The notes beneath the pieces were generated by a model, which was not told the DNA's origin, searched no databases, and saw only the letters and a list, made by a program, of their open reading frames with translations. A DNA stretch of 50,888 nucleotides from Candidatus Alcyoniella australis (lineage in GTDB: Bacteria > Lernaellota > Lernaellaia > JAVCCG01 > Alcyoniellaceae), in NCBI GenBank assembly GCA_030765605.1, contig JAVCCG010000106.1, positions 1-50,888 on the forward strand, written 5' to 3'. Shown piece after piece: positions 19,802-29,242 of the stretch (positions are counted from its first letter, which is position 1; every line of letters begins with the position of its first letter). A program made the translations under genes and the position numbers.

Positions 19802-21988
19802 ATGTCCCAAAGTAAAGCACGGCGAGGCGGCGGCAGCGGGATGCTCTATCTGCTGCTGGCTACGTTGCTGCTGTGTTTGGTCGACGGCGCCTACGGTCTG
19901 GGGCTGAGGCTTTTCGCAAAATCATCGAGCCTCGGATATCAGGACGCGTTGTTCATCATAATCTGCATCGCGTACCTGGCGCTGGCATGCTGGGCTCTGA
20001 CCCACCGCGCGCGATCTGCCTACTGGTTGCGCACAAAGCCGCGTTGGATTTGGGGACTGATCGCGGCCGCGAGCCTGGGAGTACTGCTGCAATGGCTGCG
20101 CCTGCCGCTGTCCGCGTCGCTGTTTTCGCTGTTTCACAATCTGCTTCTCTACTGCTGGCCGCTGGTGCTGCTGCACGCGCTGTGTTTCCCCGAATTTTGG
20201 AAACGCACGCTCGACTTTCTGCGCGTGGAGCGCAGTCCGCGACCGGCCGCCGCGTTCTGGATCACGCCGCTGCTGTGGACCTTCGCGCTCTACCTGACGC
20301 TGAATTGGATCTCGGTCGAGTACTTCGGCGTGCAAGTGCGGCCGCTGCTGCTGCTGCCCGATCCGCTGATTGTGCTCGCTGTGGCCTATTTGCTGATGAG
20401 CTTCGCGCGCACCACGCTGCTGTTCGTGCCGACTCTGGCGCTGCTGCTGGCGATCGTGCAGATCGGCAACGCAATTAAGGTCGGCTTCCTCGGTGGACCG
20501 CTGGGCCCCGACGATCTGGCCGCGTTCGACGAGCTGCTGATGATCATGAAGGGCGGCAACCTGGTGCTGGTTGTGGCGCCGCTGGCCGCTTTGGGTCTGC
20601 TGCTCGTGGTCAACTTCAAACCGCGCAAAATTGCATCGCCGATTGCGCTGCTGTTGTTGGCAACGACCCTGGCCGTGCTGCATTACCAGCCGCGATTGAT
20701 TCTTGACCCTCTGGACAGCGCATTTGGAAACATCCCCTGGAACCAGGAGAAGAATTTTCGGCGACGCGGGGCTGTGGTGCATTTTGTTCAGGAGTACGCC
20801 CGGCGTCTGGCCGAGGCGCCGCAAATCCCGGACGCGCAACAGGTGGCCGCAACGCTGGACGCACTGGGGCGCGGGCCGATTGCGACCCCGCAGGTCGAGC
20901 GCCGCAACGTGTACGTGCTATTGCTCGAATCGTTTTGGGACCCGACTGCGCTTTGCGCCTCGGGCCTGCGCGGGGATGCGCTTGATCCGCGCTTGCGCGA
21001 GCTGTGGGAGAACGGCGGACGCTCGCGGGCGCTGAGTTCAACAGCCTTCGGCGGCACGCCCAACGCCGAGTACGAGCTGCTGTGCGGCGTGCCCTACCAC
21101 TCCAAGCGGATCGTGTTTACCAACGGCGTGCGCAACTCCATGCCCTGTTTGCCCGCACTGCTGGCTGACCAAGGGTTCCAGACTTTGGCCCTGCACCCCA
21201 ACATCCCGGACTTCTGGAACCGCTTCAACGTCTACCCGCGTCTGGGGTTCCAGCGCTATTTGGCCAAAGAGGCGTTCGAGTTCGACGACCTCAACGGAGA
21301 CTTTCTTTCCGACGCTTCGCTGCTACGCCAGGTGAACGCGATTCTCGAACGCGAGACGGGAGCGCCGCGCCTGGTCTACGTGTTGTCGATCACCGGGCAC
21401 TACGACTACCCGCTCAACGAATCGCTGCGCCCGCCGCTGGTGAGCGCGGATGATCCGCTGGTACAGCGCTACGCCAACTCGATCCGCTATACCTCGGCCG
21501 AGGTTTTTGATTACATCGATGCGCTGCGCAGCCGCGATCCTGAAGCGCTGATCGTAGTGCTGGGCGATCATCTGCCGTATTTGGGCAAGAGCCAGACGCC
21601 GTACATCGCGTCCGGGTTGTTGGCTGCACAGCGCGAGGATTATGACGCGCAGAACTACTACAACTTAAGCGCCACGCCCTTGATCGTGATCAACGGCCGA
21701 GACGGCCCCCAGGCCTTGGGCGACGTGGCGATGTACGAGCTGCCGCGGATCGTGCTGGGCCTGCTCGGCGCAAAGGGCGACTCGTGGATGAGTGCCTTTG
21801 ACTATCCGGGCGAAGATAAGGCGCGGCCGTTTAACGATGCGCTGCTGTTGATCGATCCTGCCCGCAATCTTACGCTGTGCCGCTTTGGTCGCGACGAGCC
21901 GGACTGTGGCCCGGCCCTGGAATGGCTGGCGAATGTGGACCTGCTGGCCACGGACGTGGCCCTGGGCGACCAGCACGGCCTGCATTAG
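19802..21988 (+). CDS. LtaS/OpgB-like membrane sulfatase-family phosphoglycerol transferase
   Basis: A 728-residue protein. The N-terminal 290 residues contain about six to eight membrane helices. A periplasmic alkaline-phosphatase-fold domain follows. Recognisable elements are the metal-binding Glu in LLLESFWDP, the nucleophile Thr419 in FGGTPNAEYELL (position equivalent to the KTSDAE Thr of LtaS), SITGHYDYP and VVLGDHLPYLG. These enzymes move phosphoglycerol or phosphoethanolamine-type groups onto envelope glycans or lipids. In a Gram-negative host, decoration of a periplasmic or surface glycan is likelier than lipoteichoic acid synthesis. The start ATG is 15 bases after GH31. Confidence 0.88.
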   Translation: MSQSKARRGGGSGMLYLLLATLLLCLVDGAYGLGLRLFAKSSSLGYQDALFIIICIAYLALACWALTHRARSAYWLRTKPRWIWGLIAAASLGVLLQWLRLPLSASLFSLFHNLLLYCWPLVLLHALCFPEFWKRTLDFLRVERSPRPAAAFWITPLLWTFALYLTLNWISVEYFGVQVRPLLLLPDPLIVLAVAYLLMSFARTTLLFVPTLALLLAIVQIGNAIKVGFLGGPLGPDDLAAFDELLMIMKGGNLVLVVAPLAALGLLLVVNFKPRKIASPIALLLLATTLAVLHYQPRLILDPLDSAFGNIPWNQEKNFRRRGAVVHFVQEYARRLAEAPQIPDAQQVAATLDALGRGPIATPQVERRNVYVLLLESFWDPTALCASGLRGDALDPRLRELWENGGRSRALSSTAFGGTPNAEYELLCGVPYHSKRIVFTNGVRNSMPCLPALLADQGFQTLALHPNIPDFWNRFNVYPRLGFQRYLAKEAFEFDDLNGDFLSDASLLRQVNAILERETGAPRLVYVLSITGHYDYPLNESLRPPLVSADDPLVQRYANSIRYTSAEVFDYIDALRSRDPEALIVVLGDHLPYLGKSQTPYIASGLLAAQREDYDAQNYYNLSATPLIVINGRDGPQALGDVAMYELPRIVLGLLGAKGDSWMSAFDYPGEDKARPFNDALLLIDPARNLTLCRFGRDEPDCGPALEWLANVDLLATDVALGDQHGLH

Positions 21989-22079
21989 CCAACCTATCCC
22001 AATACAAAAGCCTTAGTCGCGGGAAGGGTCGCCGGGTCAAGGCTATGGTCCGCTCGCGAGCTTTGCTGCGGCCCAAATC

Positions 22080-23780
22080 CTACCCTTCTGGAGGCTCGAA
22101 CAGGCACAGCGTGGCCACCGGCTCGTGCTCGAACACCGAGAGCCGGGCCAGGGCGCGGCGCACGAATTCGGGCAGGTCCGCGGAGAGCCGCATGTCCTCG
22201 CGCGATAAGCGCAGCATCTCTTTGACCGTCTTGGGTCGCGGGAATTCCTGGATCAGGATCGGCTGCTCCTCGGGCACGTTGCACAGACCCTTGAGGTGCC
22301 GCACCGCGTCATCGAGTCCGCCGAGCTCGTCGACCAGTCCGACCTCAAGGGCTCGGGAGCCGGTGTAGACCCGGCCTTGAGCCAGCTGGTCGATTTGCTC
22401 GTACTGCATGCCGCGCCCCTGCGCCGCCTTTTCGACGAAATCGCGGTAGGTTTCGCGCATCAGCTCCATCAACTTTTCGCGGGACCGTTCGTCGAGTCCG
22501 ACGAAGTCGGAGTAGAGCCAGGCGTTATCACCGCGCGTGATGAGTTCCTTGTTGATCCCCAGCTTTTGGTATAGCCCGCTGAGGTTGAGCTTTCCGCCGA
22601 CCACGCCGATCGAGCCGGTGAGCGACGAGGGCTCGGCGAAGATCCTGCGCGCGCCCATGGCGATGTAGTAGCCGCCCGAGGCCGCTACGTCGCCGAAGCT
22701 GGCCACCAGCGGTTTTTTCTCGGCCAGCAGTTGGGCCTCGCGCCAGATTATGTCCGAGGCCGTGGCGCTGCCGCCGGGGGAGGACACGCGCAGTACCACG
22801 CCGCGCACGTTGCGATCGCGCCGCAGCGCTTTAAATATTTTGGCAAAGGCGCGGGGGGTGATTGCCGGATCGGACAGCGGGCCGGGCGAGCGGGTGAGTA
22901 TCTGTCCGCTGGCGTAGACGATCGCCAACCGTTGGTTGCTGCCCAGTGCGCGCAAGGCTCGCGGGCGCTGCAGCGCAGCGAGCAGCCGCGGTGCGGGTAT
23001 GTTGCGCGAACCCTCGCCCTTGAGCCTGGAGCGCAGCTCGTCGGGATAGAGCACAGCGTCGATCAGGCCGGACTCCAACGCGGTCTGCGGACGATAGGGA
23101 CCGTTGCCCAGCAGTTCGGCCGCGCGTTCAAGGTCGATCCCGCGGCGCTCAGCTAATGTGCGACACAGCACGTCGTAGGTATCGTCCACCAGTTGCTCGG
23201 CCATCTCGCGCGCCTCGTCGCTGAGCTGCGTGCGCTCGAGCATCTCGCCCGCGCTTTTGTACTTGCCCACGGCAAGCACCTCGGGCTCCACGGCCAACTT
23301 GTCCAGCAGTCCGCGCGCCAGCAGGTATTCCGAGCGCAGGCCGACAAGCTCGAGGGTCTGGGCCGGCGGCAGCACGATCTCGTCGGCTTGCAAGGCGATC
23401 AGGTACTCGCGCATCGACGCGCCGTGCTCGAGCAGCGCGATGACTTTGATCTTGTTCTCGCGAATCCGGCGCACGTTGTCCGCAAGGTTTTGCACCCGCG
23501 CCAGGCCGCCTCCCAGGCGGCCGATGGTCAGCACTACAGTGGTAACGCGGCTCTGGTCGGCCAGGCTCGCCAGCGCGCTGAGCAGCCGTAGCAGGGTGCG
23601 CCGTCGCGGCAGCAGCCCCAGCGTCCCTGCACGGAATATCTCGTGCTCGGGCAGCGAGCCACGCAAAGGCAGCCAGACGGTGTTGGGCCGGCGCACGCTC
23701 AGATAGCGTTGGTCGAGCTGGATCCGCAGGCTCAGGGAGAGCCGTCGAAAGAAGTTGGTCAGCCTGGCAATAATCGGCAT
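22080..23780 (-). CDS. sppA: Signal peptide peptidase SppA, long (67K-type) form
   Basis: A 566-residue protein with two tandem ClpP-like halves. The catalytic Lys is probably Lys175 in GKYKSAGEMLERT of the first half. The nucleophile is Ser368 in FGDVAASGGYYIAMGA of the second half, with SSPGGSATAS and LTGSIGVVGGKLN. It degrades leftover signal peptides in the inner membrane. The start is very well supported: GGAGGTGAG directly before the ATG. An obvious N-terminal membrane anchor is weak. It lies 33 bases after the glycosidase-like lipoprotein, so probably the same transcript. Confidence 0.92.
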   Translation of the reverse strand: MPIIARLTNFFRRLSLSLRIQLDQRYLSVRRPNTVWLPLRGSLPEHEIFRAGTLGLLPRRRTLLRLLSALASLADQSRVTTVVLTIGRLGGGLARVQNLADNVRRIRENKIKVIALLEHGASMREYLIALQADEIVLPPAQTLELVGLRSEYLLARGLLDKLAVEPEVLAVGKYKSAGEMLERTQLSDEAREMAEQLVDDTYDVLCRTLAERRGIDLERAAELLGNGPYRPQTALESGLIDAVLYPDELRSRLKGEGSRNIPAPRLLAALQRPRALRALGSNQRLAIVYASGQILTRSPGPLSDPAITPRAFAKIFKALRRDRNVRGVVLRVSSPGGSATASDIIWREAQLLAEKKPLVASFGDVAASGGYYIAMGARRIFAEPSSLTGSIGVVGGKLNLSGLYQKLGINKELITRGDNAWLYSDFVGLDERSREKLMELMRETYRDFVEKAAQGRGMQYEQIDQLAQGRVYTGSRALEVGLVDELGGLDDAVRHLKGLCNVPEEQPILIQEFPRPKTVKEMLRLSREDMRLSADLPEFVRRALARLSVFEHEPVATLCLFEPPEG

Positions 23781-23813
23781 CTCACCTCCATAGGTACGCT
23801 CCGCCGCTCGCTC

Positions 23814-25979
23814 TCAGATTATCTCCTGGAGCAGGCTGTGGAAGTTCATGTACAGCGGGTCGAAGTTGCGTTCGATGGCCTGGGCCTCGCGCCGCGTGTA
23901 GAAGATCACGTGATGCACGGTCCAGATGTAGCGGAACGGATAGCTGGTGACGTTGCCCGGCTCGTCCCATCCGCTGGACCACTCGAAGGGGTAGCGGTAG
24001 GCGGCCTCGCGTTTGCGCACCACACCGGCGGCCTGCCATTTGATGTCGTCGCGGGCCTCGGCGAAGTGTACGTAGGCCTGATCGGCGCTGTGGTCGGCCA
24101 GCCCGAGTTCCGCGCCGCGCATCTGGCAAACGCCGGCGTAGAGCCGGTAGCTGTGAGCGCAACGCAAGGCGTTGATCCGCACCGAATCGATCAGCTCCTC
24201 CAGCCAGGGCAGGGTCTGCTCGGGAACTTGCGTACGCAGCTGCACCAGCCGCTCGGTCCAAGCCTCGTAGCTCAGCGCCATCTCGATCAGGGCGGGGAGG
24301 ATCTGCTGCTCAAATCCCGCGAGCTGCGTCCGGTCGGCGTTGTACAGCTCTTGGAAGGTGATCGGTTTGGGATGGGTCAGGATGCCGACCAGCCAGCCCA
24401 GTTCGTCCAGGGCGTCCTCGGCTGCGATGTAGGGAATCAGCCCGCGGTCGATCAGCGTGCTCTGCTGATAGCTGATCAGCTCGGTGAGCACCTGACCGAC
24501 CTCGACTCCGGCCTGGGTTCCGAAGATCTGTCCCAAATCGACCAGCGGGTCGGTCCAGTCCAAGCTTGCGTCCCAGGAAAAGCGCGCCAGGGCCCAGTCC
24601 TGCAGCCAGTAGCCCCACTCGTGGCCCGTAGTGAAAACGACCTGGCCGTCGATCTTGGCCCCGGCGATCAGCACCGTATCTTTCCAACGGGTGTAGAGGT
24701 AGAGCGGCATGAACAGCGGCACGTCGATGTCAAAGGTGCACCAGTAGGCGGTTTCCGGGTAGTAGTAGACCGGCCGCTGGCCGATCGTCTCGATCAGGAA
24801 GTCGCGCATGTAGAGGAAGTCTTGGTTGCCGTAGACATCGGCCTTGCCCTCGAGGTCGTAGAACATCACGGTGTGCGGGTAGACGCCCATGCGCGGGTCG
24901 GCGAACTTGGCGAGGAAGTTGAAGTTGATGTCGCCGTAGTGCTCCGCGGTCTGGCCGGTGCTGCAGTGGACCTTGACCGAGGCGTCGGTCCCGGGCCAGC
25001 GCTGCGCCAGATACTCGGCAGTGAGGTCCATCCAGGCCACGGTCAACTCGTCGTCGGCCTCGACGAACTCCGAGCCGCCCATCTCGATGTTGATGTGGTC
25101 CCAGGGGACCTGCATCAGCTCGTCGATGTTGGAACGCAGTTCATCCGCGCACAGCTCCCGCGGTCGCGGCACGATCATGTACGACTTCTGCTGGCTGAAC
25201 ACGAAGCCGACGACAATGCCGATCTTCACGCCGCGCAGGTGCGCGTACTCCGCGATCTGTGCGGCCAGGGGCAGCCAGTTATCGAAATCCACGGTGCGCA
25301 GCAGTTCCCACTGCACGTAGTTGATCTTGTTGCGCACGCACCAGTCGATCCAGCGAAAGGCGTAGGGCAGGTCGGCCTCGTCCGTGCCAAGCAGGAAGCT
25401 GATCGCCTCGATCGGGTGCATGGTGTGGATGTGAAAACCGCGGCGCTCCATGCTCGGCGATTGCTGTTCGTCCAACGTTGGCGGCCATGCGAGCAGATCG
25501 ACCGGCGGCACGTACGATTGCTCGGGATGGAAAAATCTGAGTCCGATGCGTTCGAGTAATTCGTAGAGCCCGTAGGCTGTGCCGATCGACGTTGGACCGG
25601 CCACGCCCACAACCTGGCGGCCATCGACATTTGCCGAGCGCAGTCTGAATCCCTGGGGGTTCAGGCCGTCGATCTCGTCTTGGCGGAACACGCCGAAATC
25701 AACGGCGCGCTCGCCGATCAGCACGCACAGCCGCGAGCCGTCGGCAGCGGGCAGTGAATCGGATAGGGACGCATTGTCGGCCAGACTTTCGGAGAGCAGC
25801 AGCAGCGCGTCGTCCAGCGCGCTTTGCAGCACACCGTCGCCCGACTGCGGCGCGACCAGGGCTACGGCGGCCAGGTCGTCAAGCTCCAGAAGCTGATCGC
25901 CGTCGTCCGCCCCGTCGTCGCAGGCGCACAGGGTTAGGGCGATCAGCGCCGCGGCCAACAGCGTAACAAGTCGGCTCAT
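23814..25979 (-). CDS. Large lipoprotein resembling DUF4838/alpha-glucuronidase-like glycosidases
   Basis: A 721-residue lipoprotein with lipobox LCAC (Cys20), followed by a short Asp-rich linker (DDGADDGDQ). The next region (VLIGERAVDFGVF, then GPTSIGTAYGLYELLERIGLRFFHPEQSYVPP) matches the N-terminal domain seen before DUF4838 and in GH20/GH67-type enzymes. After it come SMERRGFHIHTMHP and a probable TIM-barrel region with INIEMGGSEF, HINFNFLAKFADPR-like and YYYPETAYW segments. The polysaccharide substrate is not evident. It precedes sppA and is divergent from the GT-C cluster. The family call is by motif only. Confidence 0.65.
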   Translation of the reverse strand: MSRLVTLLAAALIALTLCACDDGADDGDQLLELDDLAAVALVAPQSGDGVLQSALDDALLLLSESLADNASLSDSLPAADGSRLCVLIGERAVDFGVFRQDEIDGLNPQGFRLRSANVDGRQVVGVAGPTSIGTAYGLYELLERIGLRFFHPEQSYVPPVDLLAWPPTLDEQQSPSMERRGFHIHTMHPIEAISFLLGTDEADLPYAFRWIDWCVRNKINYVQWELLRTVDFDNWLPLAAQIAEYAHLRGVKIGIVVGFVFSQQKSYMIVPRPRELCADELRSNIDELMQVPWDHINIEMGGSEFVEADDELTVAWMDLTAEYLAQRWPGTDASVKVHCSTGQTAEHYGDINFNFLAKFADPRMGVYPHTVMFYDLEGKADVYGNQDFLYMRDFLIETIGQRPVYYYPETAYWCTFDIDVPLFMPLYLYTRWKDTVLIAGAKIDGQVVFTTGHEWGYWLQDWALARFSWDASLDWTDPLVDLGQIFGTQAGVEVGQVLTELISYQQSTLIDRGLIPYIAAEDALDELGWLVGILTHPKPITFQELYNADRTQLAGFEQQILPALIEMALSYEAWTERLVQLRTQVPEQTLPWLEELIDSVRINALRCAHSYRLYAGVCQMRGAELGLADHSADQAYVHFAEARDDIKWQAAGVVRKREAAYRYPFEWSSGWDEPGNVTSYPFRYIWTVHHVIFYTRREAQAIERNFDPLYMNFHSLLQEII

Positions 25980-26146
25980 CTACATCTCCCGGGTCGTGGT
26001 TTTTCCGCTTTAAGCGCCATTGTCTATAGCTCGTATACGGACTGCCGTGCAACGCATCCAGGTTAATCAAGTTGGACCTCGGCGGCAACGATCAGCCGTG
26101 CTCGAACATCGTATTGTGCGATCCGGACTGCTAATATTCGACGGAC

Positions 26147-27697
26147 ATGACGAAGCTTGGGTCCACTACTGCCGGGCGTTTTTGGCTTGCAGCGGCGTTG
26201 ATCGTACTGCTGAGCCTGGCGCTCAATTTTCTCGGCATCGGTTTCGGCGTGCCGGGGATGATCAGCTGGACCTCCAACTCGATCCGCGTGGACACGGTGA
26301 TCGAGAACGGCACGTACATCTGGGAGTGGTACGGCCCGGCGGTCTATCGCGTTTCCATTGCCGCCTGCCGGGTTTCCGACCTGATCGCGGGACGGCCTGA
26401 TCCCACGGGCTGGCGCTGGCTGATCGCCCAGCGCACGCTGCACGTGCTGCTGTGCAGCGCCTGCGTATTGATCTTGATTGTGCTGACGCGGCTCACCACT
26501 AATCGTTCGATCGCGCTTAAAGCAGGGATTATCGGAGCCTGTTCGCCCGTGTTGGTATTTTGGTCCAAGACCGAATCGGCCAATCCCCAGGTTCTGTTCT
26601 GGGCGATGCTGTTTCTGCTGTGCGGCACTCTGGCCCTGCAACGGCGGATGCTGCGCTGGTGGTTGTTTGCCGGGCTGTTCGCCGGAGCCACGGTGGCCAC
26701 CAAGGAAGCGTTTTGGGGCGTGGGATTGGCCCTGCCCGCAGTTGCACTGTTTTACGAAATTCGCATTGGGCAGGGTGTCCAATGGCGAAGTTGGATCGGC
26801 CGTTCGCTGCTCTTCGGGCTCGTGGCCGTGGCGCTTTACGCGGCGATCACCGCCCTGGACCCGGAGCTGTTCGCCACGCGGGTGCACAACTACACGCTCA
26901 AGACCGAGTTGATTGCGCCGCAAGTCGGGCTGCCGATGGTCGTGCTCGGTCTGTTGTGGCATCTGGTGTGGGCGTTGATCCAGGTGACGTTCGGCGCCTC
27001 CCAGGGGCTGTTCGTTTTTCTTTTGGTCATGCCGCTGTTGATCGTCGGGCTGGTGCGGGCGCGCGGCCGGTTCGGCGAGCGTAGTTATGGGCCGCTGCTG
27101 ATCGCCCTGCTGACGATCTGGCTGCTGGAGGCCTCGATCACCTACCGTGAGCTGCATGCCCAAGACTCGCTGTTTCTGTCATTGGCCTATACGCCGCTCG
27201 TGGCCATCGGCATCGAGCGTTTCAGCAATACCCGATTGCTGCCGCGGGGCGTGCGCAAGATGGGAGTGGCTGCGCTGTGGATTATCATCGTGGCCTTCGG
27301 CCTGCTGATCGATCTGAACATGATCTACAACCCGCGCTACGACCTGCTCGAGCTTGGACAGGACGATCCGCAGCCACGCAAGGTCTACTATCATCAGCTT
27401 CGGGATGTGGACTTTCCGGCGTTGCCCGAGCACTGGACCGAGGTTAAGGACCTGCGATCAGCAGACTTGTTGGTGACCTATCAGCGCGAGGAGTTGCTTG
27501 AGCCGCGCGCGCTGTTTTTCGATTGGGAGATCACGCACCAGATCGACACCTATTTGCCGCTACGCCTTCCCGAGCCCAACTACAACATCGCGTATTGGAT
27601 AATGGAGCCCAAGAACAGAGGCGTCCAGGGTGATATCGCCGTTCCCCCGGTTGATGGTCAAAGTGGAAATCGCCCCGCGGACGGTGCGCTGCGATGA
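26147..27697 (+). CDS. GT-C fold membrane glycosyltransferase, paralogue 1 of 3
   Basis: A 516-residue polytopic protein of the ArnT/PMT-like GT-C type: a first helix, then a periplasmic loop (LGIGFGVPGMISW), eight or more further helices, and a soluble C-terminal tail. These enzymes use polyprenyl-phosphate sugars outside the inner membrane. FWSKTESANPQVLFW, TKEAFWGVGLALP and the tail LIDLNMIYNPRYDLLELG are shared with the next gene. The second gene's start overlaps its stop as ATGA. The usual acidic pair of the first GT-C loop is not obvious in this copy. Acceptor and donor are unknown. Confidence 0.75.
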   Translation: MTKLGSTTAGRFWLAAALIVLLSLALNFLGIGFGVPGMISWTSNSIRVDTVIENGTYIWEWYGPAVYRVSIAACRVSDLIAGRPDPTGWRWLIAQRTLHVLLCSACVLILIVLTRLTTNRSIALKAGIIGACSPVLVFWSKTESANPQVLFWAMLFLLCGTLALQRRMLRWWLFAGLFAGATVATKEAFWGVGLALPAVALFYEIRIGQGVQWRSWIGRSLLFGLVAVALYAAITALDPELFATRVHNYTLKTELIAPQVGLPMVVLGLLWHLVWALIQVTFGASQGLFVFLLVMPLLIVGLVRARGRFGERSYGPLLIALLTIWLLEASITYRELHAQDSLFLSLAYTPLVAIGIERFSNTRLLPRGVRKMGVAALWIIIVAFGLLIDLNMIYNPRYDLLELGQDDPQPRKVYYHQLRDVDFPALPEHWTEVKDLRSADLLVTYQREELLEPRALFFDWEITHQIDTYLPLRLPEPNYNIAYWIMEPKNRGVQGDIAVPPVDGQSGNRPADGALR

Positions 27698-29241
27698 AGT
27701 TTTTTATCGACCATTTGGCGCTGTCGGTAGTATTGATTTTGCTGTTGAGCTTGGGGCTGAACTCGCTGGCCATGGACTTCGGAGTGCCCGGCCAGCCCTC
27801 GTGGACCGCCAATCCGATCCGGCTTTTCGACGTGGAGAATTACGGCCTGACAATCCAGGATCACTACGGGCCATTGTGCTTCAGCGTGGCGCGTCTGGCC
27901 TGCTTTATCGCCGACTCCGTGGTACACGATCCGGAATATAGGGAATGGAATTGGATCATTGCCCTTCGCGCGATGAACATCCTGTTCTGCACTGCCTGTG
28001 TGTTGGTTCTGATGCTGATCACTCTGATCACCCACAGCAGGCTCGTGGCTCTGCAATCCGGATTTATTTGTGCCTGTGCGCCGGCGGTGGTTTTCTGGGC
28101 CAAGAGCGAATCGGTTAACCCGCTGGTGACGCTGCTGTTGATGTTGACGATCCTGGCCGCGGTGCATCTGCTGCGGAGCTCGCGCCCTCAGGCCTTGTTG
28201 TGGATCGTGTGTGGGGTGCTCGCCGGGCTGACGATCTCGGCCAAGGAGACCTACTGGGGGATACTTGCCGCACTCCCCGTCGTCTATATTCTGAATTGCT
28301 GGAGGCACGACTGGCCGCTGAGCAGAATCGTGTTTCAGGGTCTGCCGTGGTCCGTGCTCTACGTCGCGCTGGCCGTAGTGATCTATTTTAAATTCACCTT
28401 CTCGGAACCCGAGCTGCTCAATGTCCGTATTTCGCACTATCTAGGCCCGATACAGGGGTCCGAGCCCGCGCCGGTGATGAATCTGTTGGAGTTGCTGGGA
28501 GTAATCGGCCAAAAGATGTTGACCTGGCTGTTCGTAGTGCCGCTGACAGCGTTGAGCGGCCTGTTTTTCAACCCATTTTCATATTTCTTCGGCCTAATCG
28601 GCCTGGCGGCTTCGATTCGCGGATCGAGCTTCGGACGCTGGACGCCGTTGTTGCTGGCATACGTCACGACCTGGTTGATGTCGATTCTGCTGCTGTGGCG
28701 CGATAACCTGCCCCAAGACGTACTGCCGTTGGCGCTGTGTCTATCGCCGTTGGTGGCCCTGGGAATTTCCACGGTCTTTGGTTGGCGGCGTTTGCCCGTG
28801 TGGGCAGCCAGGACCGGGATCGGGGCGGTATATACCCTGATCCTGCTGTTTGGTCTGCTGGTCAATCTGAACATGATTTACAATCCGCGCTACGATCTGC
28901 TGGAGCTCGGTCGGGACGACGACCGGCGGCACAGTGTAATTTTTGCGGTGCAGCGGGAAAACCGCGAGCCCGCTTTGCCAAAGCATTGGTCGCGGGTGGA
29001 GGACGTCAATCAGGCGGATATGCTGGTGGTTGAGCTGAATAGCTACAACAAGCAAGAATCCCTGCTTCGACTACCGTTCCCGATCGAGGATTCCGGGGAC
29101 GAGCAGTGGTGCCCGATGCAGCGGCTGGACACTCCTTCCCTGTTGGGATTCCTGTTCCCCAACTACAACATCAGTTACCTGGTGATGGAGCGGCGGCGCG
29201 AATGCCCTGAGCTGCAATCCGGGACGCAACAGGTCCAATAG
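27694..29241 (+). CDS. GT-C fold membrane glycosyltransferase, paralogue 2 of 3
   Basis: A 515-residue polytopic protein, collinear with the preceding one. The first loop reads AMDFGVPGQPSW, followed by YGPLCFSVARL, FWAKSESVNPLVTL, SAKETYWGILAALP and the tail NLNMIYNPRYDLLELGRDD, and it ends near FPNYNISYLVMERR. The ATG overlaps the upstream stop by four bases, so it is coupled. Its Asp in the first loop (MDFG) matches the IDYG of the third copy. Confidence 0.75.
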   Translation: MKFFIDHLALSVVLILLLSLGLNSLAMDFGVPGQPSWTANPIRLFDVENYGLTIQDHYGPLCFSVARLACFIADSVVHDPEYREWNWIIALRAMNILFCTACVLVLMLITLITHSRLVALQSGFICACAPAVVFWAKSESVNPLVTLLLMLTILAAVHLLRSSRPQALLWIVCGVLAGLTISAKETYWGILAALPVVYILNCWRHDWPLSRIVFQGLPWSVLYVALAVVIYFKFTFSEPELLNVRISHYLGPIQGSEPAPVMNLLELLGVIGQKMLTWLFVVPLTALSGLFFNPFSYFFGLIGLAASIRGSSFGRWTPLLLAYVTTWLMSILLLWRDNLPQDVLPLALCLSPLVALGISTVFGWRRLPVWAARTGIGAVYTLILLFGLLVNLNMIYNPRYDLLELGRDDDRRHSVIFAVQRENREPALPKHWSRVEDVNQADMLVVELNSYNKQESLLRLPFPIEDSGDEQWCPMQRLDTPSLLGFLFPNYNISYLVMERRRECPELQSGTQQVQ

Positions 29242-29242
29242 T

